64,000 bases of DNA from Drosophila miranda (taxonomy: Eukaryota; Arthropoda; Insecta; Diptera; Drosophilidae): positions 23,985,718-24,049,717 of the forward strand of contig NC_046673.1 in assembly GCF_003369915.1 (NCBI RefSeq), given 5' to 3'. Both the position numbers and the translations under genes were made by a program. Each line of letters starts with the position of its first letter. Position 1 is the stretch's first letter. Shown in pieces: positions 35,831 to 48,400 of the stretch. The notes under the pieces were generated by a model. That model did not search any database. It saw only the letters and a program-made list of their open reading frames with translations, and was not told the DNA's origin.

Positions 35831-37561
35831 TTAGTGGCTGTTGCCGTTGGTGGCGGTGCCATTTCCATTGGCATTGACCTTTTTCTCGGCCACAATGAAT
35901 GAGGTCACATCCAGCTTGGTGGCCAGCGACTTGATCTCCTCCTTGCCGGATTCACCCTTGCCCACAATGAGGACACTGGGATCCACTTCGAGAATGCGAG
36001 CCAGCTTGCCCAGCACTTCGTTGGCATTCAGGCGAATCACGCGCTTGTTGAGGGCCTTGAGAGCGGGGTCCGTCTGCTGTCGGTTCATGCTAACGATCTG
36101 ATTAATCAGCGTCTCCTGGCCGACAACGCCCAGAATGGAGCTGCAAAGAATTGGGAACGGATGTAAGGATCTCCCTTAAAAGTGTATATGCCCAAATCTA
36201 TGCGTACCCGTCCTCATTGTCGATCATCGGGAGCTGGTCCACACGATGCTGTTTCATCAGGGCAATGGCCTCGCCCACTGTGGCGCTGGACTGGAGCAGG
36301 GCGACGGGCGAGGGCAGCTCCAGCTTGGAGATGGGCAGGTTCCACCACCAGTGGCTGTGCTCGTTCACGGGCTGCTTGAATCCGCGCGCCTCCATCCAGT
36401 TGTCGGAGACGAACTTTGTCATGTAGTTGCGAATGCCGTCGGGCAGGATCACAACGCAGCGCTGGCCCTTCTTCAGGGTGCGGGCGTGCTCGAGGGCGGC
36501 GTGCATGGCCCCGCCACTGGAACCGCCGCAGAGCAGACCCTCCTCGGCATTAAGGCGGCGGCTCATAGGGAAACAGTCGGCGTCTCCGATCTTAGACCAC
36601 ACATCCACCACGCCATCGTCAAAAACGGTGGGCTGGAAGTCGTAGCCGATGCCCTCCACCTCGTAAAACTGCACATTCGTTTTGTTCAGCTCCTTGGGAC
36701 GGGCCAGAACTGAGCCGTAGGGATCCACGCCGACGATCTTGCAGGCGGGGGCCTGCTCCTTGATCTTCCGGCCAATGCCGCTGATGGTGCCGGCCGTGCC
36801 GGCGGATACAACAATCATGTCCACCTGGTTGTCTAGCTGCCAGAGGATCTCCGCGGCCGTGCCGTCGTAGTGGGACAACGGATTACCGGCGTTCCGGTAC
36901 TGATCCAGCACAATCGAGTTGGGCGTCTGGCGCTGCAGCTCCTGGGCCACGTAGATGAGGCCCTCGGGCGAGTCGTAGGCCGCCTCGGTGGGCGTGCGGA
37001 TGATCTTGGCGCCGAGGGTGCGCAGGGCCGATACCTTCTCGTTGGACATCTTCTCGGGCATCACGATGATGCACTTGTAGCCCTTGACGGCGCAGGCCAT
37101 GGCCAGGCCGATGCCCGTGTTCCCGGACGTGGGCTCGATGATGGTGAAGCCCGGCTTGAGCAGGCCCTGCTCCTCGGCATCCTGCACCATGCGGTAGCCG
37201 ATCCGGTCCTTCACAGAGCCACCGGGATTCAGGAACTCGCATTTGGCATCTGTCAGATCAGCGAAAAATCAGAGCATCAGTATCAGAGGATATATCAGAA
37301 AGGAAAGCTAGAAAGGAGTTGAGTCAACAGGCACTTACACATCTCACACTCGATGCCCTCCCTCGCTGGGATGTGGTTGAGCCGGACCAGCGGTGTGCAG
37401 CCAATCACCTCGAGGATGTCCGGGGTGATCTTTTGCCTGTGGGCAATCCCCCGCTGCGTGTGCGGCGTCTTCTCCTGGGTACCCAGATGCCATTTGCACT
37501 TGGACGGCTTGCCGGGATCAATATAATCCGCGGGCCTCTGGTACGTCTTGTTGGCTGGCAT
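35831..37561 (-). CDS. Cbs: Cystathionine beta-synthase
   Basis: PLP enzyme condensing serine and homocysteine to cystathionine, the first step of transsulfuration. Exons 37561-37339, 37249-36208 and 36140-35831 join in frame to 524 aa. The N-terminus carries the heme-ligand region (C22 and H34, in KCKWHLG..TPH). NPGGSVKDR contains the PLP lysine K88, SGNTG and GTAGTISG are the cofactor loops, and YEVEGIGYDF and LLCGGSSGG are family blocks. The C-terminal third holds the CBS-pair regulatory region (about 400-500), beginning ATVGEAIALMKQHRVDQLP. The start at 37561 is chosen because MPANKTYQRPADYIDPGKPS aligns with the fly protein; an in-frame ATG at 37657 exists but adds unconserved sequence. 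A minus-strand AATAAA at 35690-35685 is a good poly(A) signal. Confidence 0.96.
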
Positions 37562-39009
37562 CTCTCTACGCGGAATGGGAATACGGCAAAAAGCGGAAGT
37601 GGAATAATAATTGGAAGAACTGATGAATGCTGTGAATGCTGATTGCTGATTACACACACCACATGCCAGATGGTTCCTACCGCATAGATCTGGCCCCTGG
37701 CGACCCCTACGATCCGCCGTCTAATCAGCCAAATAACAAAAACACGCTACAGATTCCAGAATTTCTTGTCGTCTCATGGTAGGGAGATTATTATTCAATC
37801 GAAAGCAAAAGGTCAGGTCCCGAAAAACGTATAATAATACGATGACGCCCCAAAAGAATAGCCAATCAAGCGGAGGAGTCGCCAAGGTCTCCCTTGGCGA
37901 ACGGGGATCGAACGGGGAACATTTCTATAGTTTTTCTATTTTGTGAATGTTTATCTCTAATAAGTACAGTCGCACTTCTCTATTACGAAACTTCTGCACA
38001 ACGAAGTTTTCTATTTAACGAATTTATTTGCAGAACACTGCAATCGAATTTTCTGTATTTTCTCGCTAGTAGTATCTCTTGGCATCTTTCTTGGCATGGT
38101 TTGCCTTAAAAAACGATTATTTAGGAGTACCCTCCATGTTGTTTGCTATGTACATATTTGACAAAGTCTTAAAATGTGTGGTCGCACGCTGCTGTTCTTC
38201 AGGTGGGGTGCCATATACCACCCAACCATAAGTACTTTTTTACGAGCATGCTATAAAGATAAGGTTATCCGTCAGGGGCGGCACTGATTGATAGAAAAGT
38301 ATTCAGATAAGCTACGCTACTCGAAGCTGAATAAATAATACAAACGGGTGCCACATTGATATCTTTCTTCTAAAGAAGAGTTCTAACGGGAGCTCTCCTA
38401 GGGCAGGTCAGAGAAGACTGCTTGCACAGCTGGGGTTCCTGTTTGATATTCGTGTAATATGTAGGTAAAATCTTCTAACCCTCAACGGTTTTTTTCACTT
38501 CCCTCCCCTGCAGACTGAACCCCCTATTTCGATTGCCTATTCCCGAAGGAAGAAAGGAGACAAACAGAGCTCCAACTCTAGCTGGACTAACACACTCTCA
38601 CCTATATACATAAGTGCATTTGTATGGATTCTTGTTTCACTCCAACAAGCACAAAATAAAACGGCACTCAAAAAATAGACAAGCACATGTTTCTCTCCCA
38701 CCTCCTCCTCCCACTCTTCTATGTATTTTCGTTGCCAAAAAGCCGGTATTCTAGGCGCAGAGAAGTGACGGGGGTCGGCGGGTCGTACATTAACATTTCA
38801 AATGCGTATATGCAATGGGAGCGAGTGAGATGTGAGATGTCTGCCACTGCAGCTAGAGCAGTAAGCCTCGCTTAGTTTCACAGTTTACGGTTAAAGCCAG
38901 TACTTACCAATACCAATACTTGGTGCGAAGAAAACGTGTGAAGCGAGGGACAACGAGGCGCGAGCAGCGAGGGCGGAGCGCGCGAGAACTGCCGACTGCC
39001 ACCTGGTCA

Positions 39010-39260
39010 GCAGTGAACCTCAACAATATACCTAAGCTACGTCACAAATTTCAAAATATACTGACGAATTTTTTGTATTCAAGTTCCATCATACTCCAAC
39101 CTTTTTGATATTCGGTTGAGTATTACCAGCTAGCTAAGACCCTCAGCTCTGAACTCAAGTTTTATCCGATTATTAAATCAATTTCCTACAAGACTGGTTG
39201 AATTTAAGTCGTCACCTTTTTTGCATTGCTTTTAAAATAAGGTTTAAGCAAACTGATCAA
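39010..39260 (+). repeat. Diverged interspersed repeat, copy B
   Basis: Shared blocks in order: ACGTCACAAATTTCAAAATA, ATACTGACGAATTT, TTGATATT..AGTATTACCAGCTAGCTA, TTTTATCCG, TTTCCTACAAGA and TTTTGCATTGCTTTTAAAATA. They match copy C (39735-40090) and, inverted, copy A (30640-30880). No open frame or terminal repeat is evident. Confidence 0.6.
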
Positions 39261-39734
39261 AAGCAATTTCCGCTAAATTGACTTCTTTACATGGTAACTA
39301 CATAATAACTACACATTTGATACATATTAACTATATTTTATGTAATTACCAAAGGCGACACCTTAAGGGGAAATGTGTATTTTTCAAACATTTTTGCCCG
39401 TTTTTTTTCCATACAAGCTCCATGGAAGCGCCAGTGTGAAAAATCTCCGTTATCCCCTTTTTGACATCCCTTTTTTTCTGACATATTTGAAAAAATTTAG
39501 ATGTTGATGGCAAACGACCAGGAATTCGATGCTGATCACGAATTAGTATTCGAAGTGGCCTGGGAAATTGCTCTAAGTGGCGTTTCTACACGATTTATAC
39601 ATTGGTGCATTGCACAAGAGGATGACTCCATTATGTGTCTTTAAAAATACTGGAAAATACTAGAAAATACTACTATTATGAAAAATATAAAATTTGAGAG
39701 GTGTGTGCGCTAGACATGGTGGCAAGAAAATCAG

Positions 39735-40090
39735 AAAATCCGATAAGATATACGGTCTGACCCTAAGAAATATACCGTCTCATTTTTAAAATACACCGTA
39801 AATATACTGACGAATTTAAAACATCGTTGTGATATTTAAAACAGAGACTAAGTTGTTTTCGCCTTCATTGGAGCCTGAGATGACAAACAATTTCTCAGTT
39901 CTATAATATATAACAAGTTCTATTATACATATTCCTCGATTTTGATATTACTAGCGAGCTAGGACTTCCAGGACACATCATTTTATCCGGTTGGTGGATT
40001 AATTTTCTACAAGATATGTTAATTTTAAGTACTCTCTTTTATTGCATCTTTTCTAAAAAAAATAAAATTCAAAGCACAAGTCTGAAATCA
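39735..40090 (+). repeat. Diverged interspersed repeat, copy C
   Basis: Begins TATACGGTCTGACCCTAAGA and continues through ATACTGACGAATTT, TTTTGATATTACTAGCGAGCTA, TTTTATCCGG and TTTTCTACAAGA. It has the same layout as copy B with about 100 bp of extra sequence in the middle. Confidence 0.6.
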
Positions 40091-40561
40091 TTGTTGCTGA
40101 TCAGCAGGTATTTGCTATATCTTTATAGCTATATTTGTATACTCTATTTCATTTAATTATCATCAAAATTCTGTTTTCCAAGCTTATTTGGACGCTCTCT
40201 TTCCAGCTCTCGTCCCACACAAATTACGATCTCTCTAATCACTCATAGCTATTGTATCTTCTTATTTCATATCAATTGCACTTCTTTATTATATTATCTT
40301 CTAACTAATCTCGATAACAATCGTCTTCAGTTTAAAAATGAAACGACATCAAATGAAAACCACTTGCAGGAAGTTCAGCAATGCTTGATTTTAGTGTGAA
40401 CGAGCTTACCCCACACAAAAGCTTTTAAAACTGTAAAAGCTCTTCGTGAATGCCACAGATAACAAAATAAACTTAAACCTGCGACTATATGTAGCAGTTT
40501 ACATGTGAATTTATGCATAAAAAATAGAACATTAACAAATTGCTGTGTTTAAATCTAAAAA

Positions 40562-41115
40562 TTAAAAAGCAGCCGCCAGGATGACCTGTAGGGCCATGTA
40601 CACGGTGGCACCGAGGGCCACAAAGAAAGCGAGCGCGCGGGATGGCTGTGGCACCACGACCACAGCATAGACGATGGTGTGGACAATGCGGGCAATGCCC
40701 ACGGCGCGGAAGAGATTGACGGCCAGGAAGACGCTGGGATTCGTCAGCGTATAGAGCAGGCCGATGATGAAAAAGGGCACAATGTTCTCCAGATCGTTGC
40801 GATGGGCGCGGCGCACACGTTCCACATTGGGATCGTCGAATTTGACCTTCAGCTTGGGCGACATCAGATCCTCGGGATTGGCAAAGGTCTAGAATGTCGG
40901 GAGATAGAGAGATAGCGGCACCGTTAGTGACTTTCACTTAAATGAGACTTTGACCTAAGCCGCAGCCCTAGCCACACACACACCTTCGTCTTGAAGCGCT
41001 GCACGGCCGTGAGGAGGCTCATGAGCAGCATTTTGATGACCAGAACGCCGGCCCAGAACACATAGCTCTTGAACACGGGATTATTAAGGCTGAGTAGCTC
41101 CACAACGCCGGCCAT
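40562..41115 (-). CDS. Mgstl: Microsomal glutathione S-transferase-like (MAPEG), isoform 1
   Basis: Integral ER-membrane MAPEG enzyme of glutathione-dependent detoxification and peroxide reduction. Exons 41115-40984 and 40888-40562 join in frame to 152 aa. The body shows four hydrophobic spans and the MGST1-type loop ERVRRAHRNDLENIVPF, which carries the glutathione-binding Arg/Asn residues. The first exon encodes the first membrane span (SYVFWAGVLVIKMLLMSLLT). Its donor (GTGTGT) is non-consensus. A second first exon lies upstream at 41682-41554, so two isoforms with different first spans share exon 2. Confidence 0.95.
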
Positions 41116-41553
41116 CTTTCACTTGATTTTAGTTTTATTTTAGATTATTAGATGATTTTCTGCCGGTCGGTTCGATTGTCAGGTCTGTAGCGCGCCGTGA
41201 AAGTTCAAGTTTTGAGAGCATTCGTGCTTGTGTGTTTTCTTTATATGGCTCTCGCTCACTTGTTGGAAAAGCTCTCTCAAAGCTCAAAGCAAAAGTGTCG
41301 CGTCATTCTGAGCAAGCCAGAAATTATGTCGAATTGAAGACAGTTTGAGAGCAGCTGCTATGGAATTTGTCTGTTTACACTAAGCAGAAGGCAAGCCCCA
41401 GCCATTGACCTGCCAAATCAATGGGATCACTTTAGCCCTTAAGGGCATCTTCAAATGTGTCGAATTGGTCATGTCATAAAATATTCAAGTAAATCCGAAC
41501 TTAAGCCAAAGTAGTGTCAACGATGCACCAGAGGGAAAAAAAATTGTACTTAC

Positions 41554-41682
41554 TGCCGTTACGAAGCGGGTGAGGCCCGTAAGGATGCCCATGGCAAAGA
41601 TTTTGAGCACCAGAACCGCCGTCCAGCCGAGGTAGACGCGGAACACCTCGTTCTCCATAGAAATCAACTCGGGATGCAGCAT
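41554..41682 (-). CDS. Mgstl: Alternative first coding exon of Mgstl (isoform 2)
   Basis: Encodes 43 residues, starting MLHPELISMENEVFRVYLGW, with the same pattern as the other first exon: helix, membrane span and a LTGLTRFVTA end. The donor GTAAGT is in phase 0 with the shared exon at 40888, giving a 151-aa protein. The two exons align with each other and look like an ancient exon duplication, each probably with its own promoter. Confidence 0.9.
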
Positions 41683-43223
41683 TTTGAGACCTCAGACAGA
41701 CCTTTCGCGTGCACTCACAGACTGAATCGTTCGATGCACGACAAGTGAGGGAAAACTAGTAATATCGCGATTGGATGCCCTGTAGAGCTCGCCCCCAAAG
41801 GGGTATATACTGGGTTGGGTTAGTTGTCTGTGTGAACATGTTGGCTCGAATATGATCAGATCTAGCATTTCCCCCAAGGGGTTGGCATGTAATTAACAGG
41901 GTATTTATCTACTAAATACCCGTTTTGCTATGATTAAAATTAAATGAAACAACAAAAGCATACAAATTGCCGGTAATTAGCGTAAAATTGCAAAGACAAA
42001 AAGCTCCAAAGCTCAATTAGCTTTCGTTCTGGAAAATTGCGAGTATCGTAAACGAAGCTCCCTCCCGTTCCGTGCATAAGGTAGGGAAATGGGATTAATC
42101 GAGGGAGTGGAGCGATAAGCAAGGTTCAAAAATAGGTCGAAAGGTACATATGTACAAAGATTTTCATATGAGGGGTGTATCATATCAGCAGGTGCTTCAA
42201 AGCTTTGTGCTTTTTTTTTTTGATAAGACCATTTCGTTCTCCCCATTAAGGTTGGGAGATCACTTGAAATCACAAAAAATAAATTTTTAAAAGTTGGACC
42301 CTTTTAACTATTCATCTATATTTTTTGCCTTTCGAATCCCCTGAAGAGCGCTCCACAATCAGATATTTCTATGAATCTATAGCATTCAGATGCACTTCTC
42401 CTCTAAAAATAGATAGAAACTGGTTTCTGATGCAAACCTGATCCAAAACTGGTACATAATGGATTACAAAAATGGTAATTCTGCCATAAAACTACAACCA
42501 ATCTCCTTTTTCCAATCATAGGAATCGAAATCTATAAGAATGCTTTAAAAATGGGGACTGCCCCTCCAAAATTAGGAACTTAACCTAATGGCCCCATTCC
42601 CCCATTCCTCAGTCCAGAGAGTCGGGGCATAAATCTTGACATAACCTTCTAGCAGCAAATCATTAGCAATGTGAGGCCGCATCATAATAGAATCATAATC
42701 ATTTCATAATCCGAGAAATAATGTGTGCTCTGCCCCAAACATAACAATAATTATGAGGCACACAACATCCCCGCCCCATGCCCATGCCCATTCCTATTCC
42801 CACTCTTCAGCCAGTCAAGGGGGCCTTCCTTAAGTGCGCTCTGTAAAATTGTGGGATGTCTGGTTGCGGTTCCGTCTTACAGCAGAAAAGCACGCCAGGC
42901 GGTTTCCACTTCACGATAAACAGCAGATAAACAGAGCCACAAAATGAAAAGCCTATTTCCTCTCGGGTCCTCTCCAGCCGCCGCCCAAAAGTGTAATTAA
43001 TTAATTTCGCGCTCGTTCGCTGGTCATCCAATCCAATCCGATCTGCTGCAGAACATCAGAGATTTGCATAGCCTCTCGCATGCCACACACAGCATCCACG
43101 GGGGCAAGCAGCAATCAGTTTACGTTCCGCTTTGGTCGTGTACACGCTGAACGGATCGAAATAGGGAGCGTCTTCAAACTGGATCACATCTTCGAGGACT
43201 ACCATCGGCAACAGTTTCATAAA
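41683..43223. other. Intergenic region between Mgstl and the four-pass protein gene
   Basis: AT-rich DNA containing the promoter sides of two divergent genes (Mgstl isoform 2 leftward, the small membrane protein rightward). No further exon is seen. Confidence 0.6.
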
Positions 43224-44135
43224 ATGTCGCACGGTGAACGTAAAGGTCGCCTCAATGTGGTCAAATTTCTGGAATTGGTAAATAATTTTTTTCAAGTGAT
43301 CTTTTGTTGGAATGTTACGAGTGAAAAGTGGTAGAGGAAAAGTGCTCATAAGGATATTAAAGTGCACTCTTATTCTTCGAAGAATGCCATGCTATTAGTG
43401 TTTCAATTGGTTTGGACCCGGATATAGCTGGCTTTGAATCCTGGGAAAAGGACATCCTTTTAATGTTTGTTTTTTAGTTTAAAAGTTGGTTATCCTTAAC
43501 CAACACTGATCTGATATAGTGCTAAGCTGGCAATAGCTCGCTTTTAATCCTGAGAAGTTTCAGTCTAAAAAAAACCTGAATCAATGAGTATTCATCATTT
43601 CGTGGATCCGCCATGCTTGAACAATTTCGCGCTTACCCTTAACGAACACTGAACCCAATGAGTGTTGGATAGCGCATATCCGCTCAAAAGCAAAGCTTAA
43701 TATGCCATCTCGCTTCTCTCCTTAGGGGTTTGCCGTGGCCTGTTTGGTGCTGCACTTTTACAGCTTCAACGATCGCGATATTATGACATCATTTCTGGCC
43801 ACCGGCACCTTCACGGGCTACATTATCGTGGTGATTGGTGTATTTGCTGGTAAGTGCTCAAATACTACCTGGCGCTGATACATATCACTCCAATCCATCA
43901 TCCTCCCATCATTTTAGGCGTTCTGATGCGGGCACCCATTCACAAGCGCATCGACATATTCTTCAGCGTCATGGGCTGCGCCCTATTCGTGGCAAGCGGT
44001 GTGTTCATCATCGAGGCTTGGGAGTTCTCTTTCAGGACACGGACACGCGACCTGGCGCTGATCAAGGCCTCACTGTCTATCGTCAATGGCGTGCTCTTTG
44101 GATTCGATGCCATCTTCACCTTTCGGGACAAGTGA
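43224..44135 (+). CDS. Small four-pass membrane protein, family not identified
   Basis: Exons 43224-43277, 43726-43849 and 43918-44135 join in frame to 131 aa through canonical sites (GTAAAT and GTAAGT donors, TTAG and TTTTAG acceptors). The start is MSHGERKGRLNVVKFLEL, an amphipathic lead into the first span. Four hydrophobic spans follow: about 18-35 (GFAVACLVLHFYSF), 43-62 (TGTFTGYIIVVIGVFAGVL), 72-92 (IFFSVMGCALFVASGVFII) and 108-125 (ASLSIVNGVLFGFDAIFTF). The layout is MARVEL-like, as in several small insect membrane proteins, but I cannot name the family. A plausible poly(A) signal AATAAA lies at 44870-44875. Confidence 0.8.
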
Positions 44136-45419
44136 ACGGGCCTCACACAACCTTTATTTTGTGTTTTTTTTATTGCTTCTTTCATACGCATTTAATAGTC
44201 CATAAGTCGCAGATTCAGATTCAGATTCAGAGTTCATTTAATTTCATTTATTTATATATTTTTTACTCAAACATTCGCTCTTTAGAATAACACTAACCAC
44301 ACATACAACTGAATAGCTTAAAACTTACTAGCGAGCTTCCCTCAAGTTCTCCCCTACCGAACCTACCCAACGTGCTGTGCTGTGTGTGATGGTGGTGATG
44401 CCTTAGATTAATACAACTGCAGAGGTTATAGCCACTCTAGCGCTTTCCCTCGGGTGCATTCTTAGATTTTAAAACACAATTGGAAACGATTGGATGCATC
44501 TATGATTGTTACAATAATTTTCGATTGCTTTGCCTTCGCCACAGAAACGCGTCTTAGATTACATTTGCATACGTTCAGATCTAGTCTTTAGCGATTCCAT
44601 GCGTCTGTTAGATGCGCTAGATTCCCAGAGAGTGATGGGAGACGCTGCTAGCTACTCTAGCAGCTCGCATGCATCCATTCTCTGTGTGATCGAACGCATC
44701 AGACGATTTTTACAATTGCTTTTGCTTTACACACATTCTAAGATTGCTCGTACATTTTGCATACACGTTAGTCACTCTCTTACTCTCGTCAATATGATCG
44801 TCCTTGTCCCCTAAACTCGCTTAAATGTAAGTGTAATAATTTGTCTGTTATTGTGTGAGATTTAGTCTCAATAAAAAGTAAATCGTACGCTTTTTAAATT
44901 AGTCATTGACATGGAAAATGGTCCGAAAAAAATATGTATAGGGGATCGGAGCGCGGCATTCGCTCATTTCGTTTACATAGTAATAGTAATAGTAATTAGA
45001 ATTTAATTTCTCTTTTTATTCTGTTTTGTTCATTCCTGATAAACGTGAGAACTTGCTGCGGCACTGCGTATGCGTCTGGCCATGGGCATGGACCTCCACC
45101 CTATCCATTGATTGAGCTAGCCGTTGTTGTTAAGCTGCTGCTGCTGCTGTTGTTGTGGTTGTTGTTGAATTGTGGACATTGATGTGTTGCTGTTCCACGG
45201 TTGCTGAGTTGTTTCTAGAGAGCAATACTACTACAACAACACTTTTTTGACGAGTTTTCTGATTTTTTTATTTACCTTTTTTTGATCTTCTGCTGAGTTT
45301 TTTGTCGAGTTTTTCTTGTCGAGTTTTCCTTGTCGAGTCGCTGATCGTTGCCGGTGCCGTTTTGTTCTCTGTTCTGCGCCGCATCTTTGGGTGTGGTTAT
45401 GTGTTTTTATGGATATTAC
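44136..45419. other. 3' flanks of two convergent genes
   Basis: Contains the 3' UTR of the four-pass protein gene (to about 44880) and, from the right, the 3' UTR of the distal Ntf-2 isoform on the minus strand. A CTG/TTG-rich tract lies near 45130-45165. No coding sequence is evident. Confidence 0.6.
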
Positions 45420-48400
45420 TTATGCAGTATTGTGTATATTTAGACGGAAAATGTCGTGGGCCACAAAGAACGAGTTTGCATTGGCCTTCAGCATAAAGAC
45501 CTGCGAGAAGGCATGCGGGGGATCGTCGTCGCACTGCAAAAGGTAGAAATCCAATAATTATTAATCTTCCATTAATTTTTTTTACCGAATTTCGATTAAA
45601 AGGCGTGCAAAAATAAATTGAAAAGCGAAAAAAACAAAGTTCTAGCGGAAAAGTGAGGAAAAACGATACGGCCGGAGTGATATTCCGGACATCAGATATA
45701 CCCGCTACTCACGAGATCTTTTACTTGGTTAAAAAGTTTTTTTTTGTATTTACTATATTATTTATAGATACATATTAGAGCCCTGCACGAGTACACACTA
45801 ATTCGTATTAACAGTTAGGAACCACACTGTGCACAGTATCAAAACATGATTCATGTATCCTTTTCACACTATCTTTCAATTCATTTTCTTTCCTTCATTT
45901 GCTGACTCATTGACTCAAGGCATAATTGTCGAGTGACTCCTGTCAAATCGTATGACTCGCACTCACACTGTTACGAAAAACGTTGTGACAGAGAGAGAGT
46001 GTATGAGGTGTCTCTCTCGCTCAATTTGTTGTGCATTGTTTTGCTCACTGCAGTGTGGAATGTGTGAGTCAAACGAATCGAAAGAAAAGAAAACATCAAA
46101 AAGCTAACGAGAAGGACATTTTCATTTAATTTTCTGTCGGTGCTTGTACTGTTTGCTAATTACTGAAAATGGCAAATTCGATTGTTGGTTCTTTTGATTA
46201 TGTAAGTTTAGTAGAAAAATGTATGCGTGTGTTTCTATTCGAATATTATATGCACATTTAATTCGCAGTCCTTGTCACCATCTGGCTTCGAATTTCCAGC
46301 CGATATAAAAGCAAAAATAATGGCTGGCCAATACAAAATTAACCAAAAACGTGGCAAAAGCAAGGTGTGGGAAGTTTTTGGTCCTGTCGTTGGAGAGGAC
46401 AGCAATGTTATTCCAAACATCGTGGCATGTCGAAATTGTTTTACGGTTTTCAAGTTTACTGGTGCCTCGTCCAATTTGGTCCGGCATAAGTGCTATAAGG
46501 TTACCAAATCTGAAGAAAACGGTAACGTTTATGAACCTGTCGTAGATGCCGAAACGAAATTATCGGTGACAAAGGTCGTGACGAAGTGGGTCGTTCAAAA
46601 TTGTCGACCATTTAGTATTATCAGCGATTCAGGACTTAAGGACGTTATAACCGTTGCCCTTGATATTGGAAGTCGTTTTGGACCAAACATAAACGTTAGC
46701 AACCTGCTGCTCCTCATCCAACAACTGTATCGCGTAATGTCACAGACTTATACAATAAGGAACTTCGAGCTGTCACAGAAGAAATAGCCTTAATGAAAGG
46801 TAATGGCTACACTATCACGTCGGACGCATGGACAGACACCTTTTCGCAGAAGTCTTATTTATGTGAAAAACCGTTTGTTGGAAATGATCTGCATTAAAGG
46901 TGAATCTGCAACAGGTACGTGTTTATACCCTAACAGAGGGTATTAAATTGTTTACGAAATGTGAGGCAAATGAGGAAGACAATTGTTTTTTCTTGCTTTT
47001 ATTTATTTGCAGGCACACTAATTCGTACTAAAGTGGAACAATGTTTGAATTCTTTTGGGCTAGACTTAAACGACGCCATTATTGTAACAGACCGTGGATC
47101 AAACATGATATCTGCATTTAAGGAATCAGCTCATATTCATTGTATAAATCATTTGCTAAACAACGTTGTTGAAAAAGCATTCAAAGCAGTTCCAGAATTG
47201 CTTCAAATCGAAAAAAAAAAATGCGCAAAACTGGCTAAATATTTCAAGAGGTCCGGACAGAACTTAAAACTCGAGTTGAGTCTTAAGGGTGTCTGTCAGA
47301 CGAGATGGAATACAATTTTTTATACAATGAAATCGATAGAGAACAATTGGCATGACGTCGTTCAAATTTTAAATGAACAAAACGAAATGAATCGTTTAGA
47401 TGGGTTGAACTATAGCGACATTACCGCAGTCACAAATGTACTCTCTAAAATCGAGGAAATTTCGAAATTCCTGGAGGCGGACAAATATCCGACCATGCAC
47501 TGGGTTATTCCCCGCATTCATGCTCTTCAAAAGTTCATAAAAGACGCTAATTCAGATAAAGATATTGAACAAAAATTGAGCTGGTCCTTGAGCATGCATA
47601 TCGACTCAGTACTTTTAAAGTACATAACGAAGTACCACAGAATTGCGTTGTTTTTATTCCCTCCAACAAATCAATGGAGACAAGTGGATAGAACCCTCAC
47701 GATTGAAGACTGTAAGGATATGATGCGATCGTTTCTCACTGATGACAAAGAGAACTTAGACCTGTCGGCGACTTGTTCAAATAAATTCGAAGAGTTTCTA
47801 GCTGATTTTATCGAACCGCTTTCAGGACAGTCAGAGGAAGAAGTCTTGACAAGAGAAATAGTAGCGTACTCCAATATACGAGTACCTATGAAAGACGAAT
47901 TCAATGTTTTGCACTGGTGGAACGAAGACCAATTCCAGTTCCCAACATTGTACAAATTAAGCTGCAAGATATTTGCAACACCAGCATCGTTAGCTTCCTC
48001 CGAAAGAGTGTTCTCGTTAGCCAGGAACTTAATTTGTGAAAAACGAAGCTCCATATCAGGCAGAGACGACATGGTTAACAAAATTATGTTTTTAAATATA
48101 AATTTAAAAAAATATGAAATGTAATCTAAAACCAATTAAACAAAATTATTTTTCTAAGCAACATATTTTTACATCAAATATGGTTTTAACACAGTGTTCA
48201 CAATGCTCAGAGTGTGCACAGTGTGCATAGTGTTCACGGTGTTCACAGTGCACAGTTCAACAATATCGACTGTTGCTTGTGGAATGACAGTAGCAGCGTA
48301 GCCTTTCTGCCTTTCTTTGGAATACTGTGCACTCATGCAGGGCTCTAATACATATATATTCTCTTGTTAAAACTTCTAAAATGTTCGAGATTCAGGCGGA

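Larger units (their letters stand above)
37562..40561. other. Gene-free stretch upstream of Cbs and downstream of Mgstl
   Basis: No coding exon is supportable. It includes the Cbs promoter side (just above 37561), two copies of a diverged interspersed repeat (39010-39260 and 39735-40090) and AT-rich DNA that should contain the Mgstl 3' UTR on the minus strand (below 40562). Confidence 0.6.

Noticed and set aside
37562-37657. Upstream in-frame ATG (37657) as the Cbs start
   Set aside because: The extra 32 residues are unlike known Cbs N-termini, whereas the segment after 37561 aligns from its first residues.
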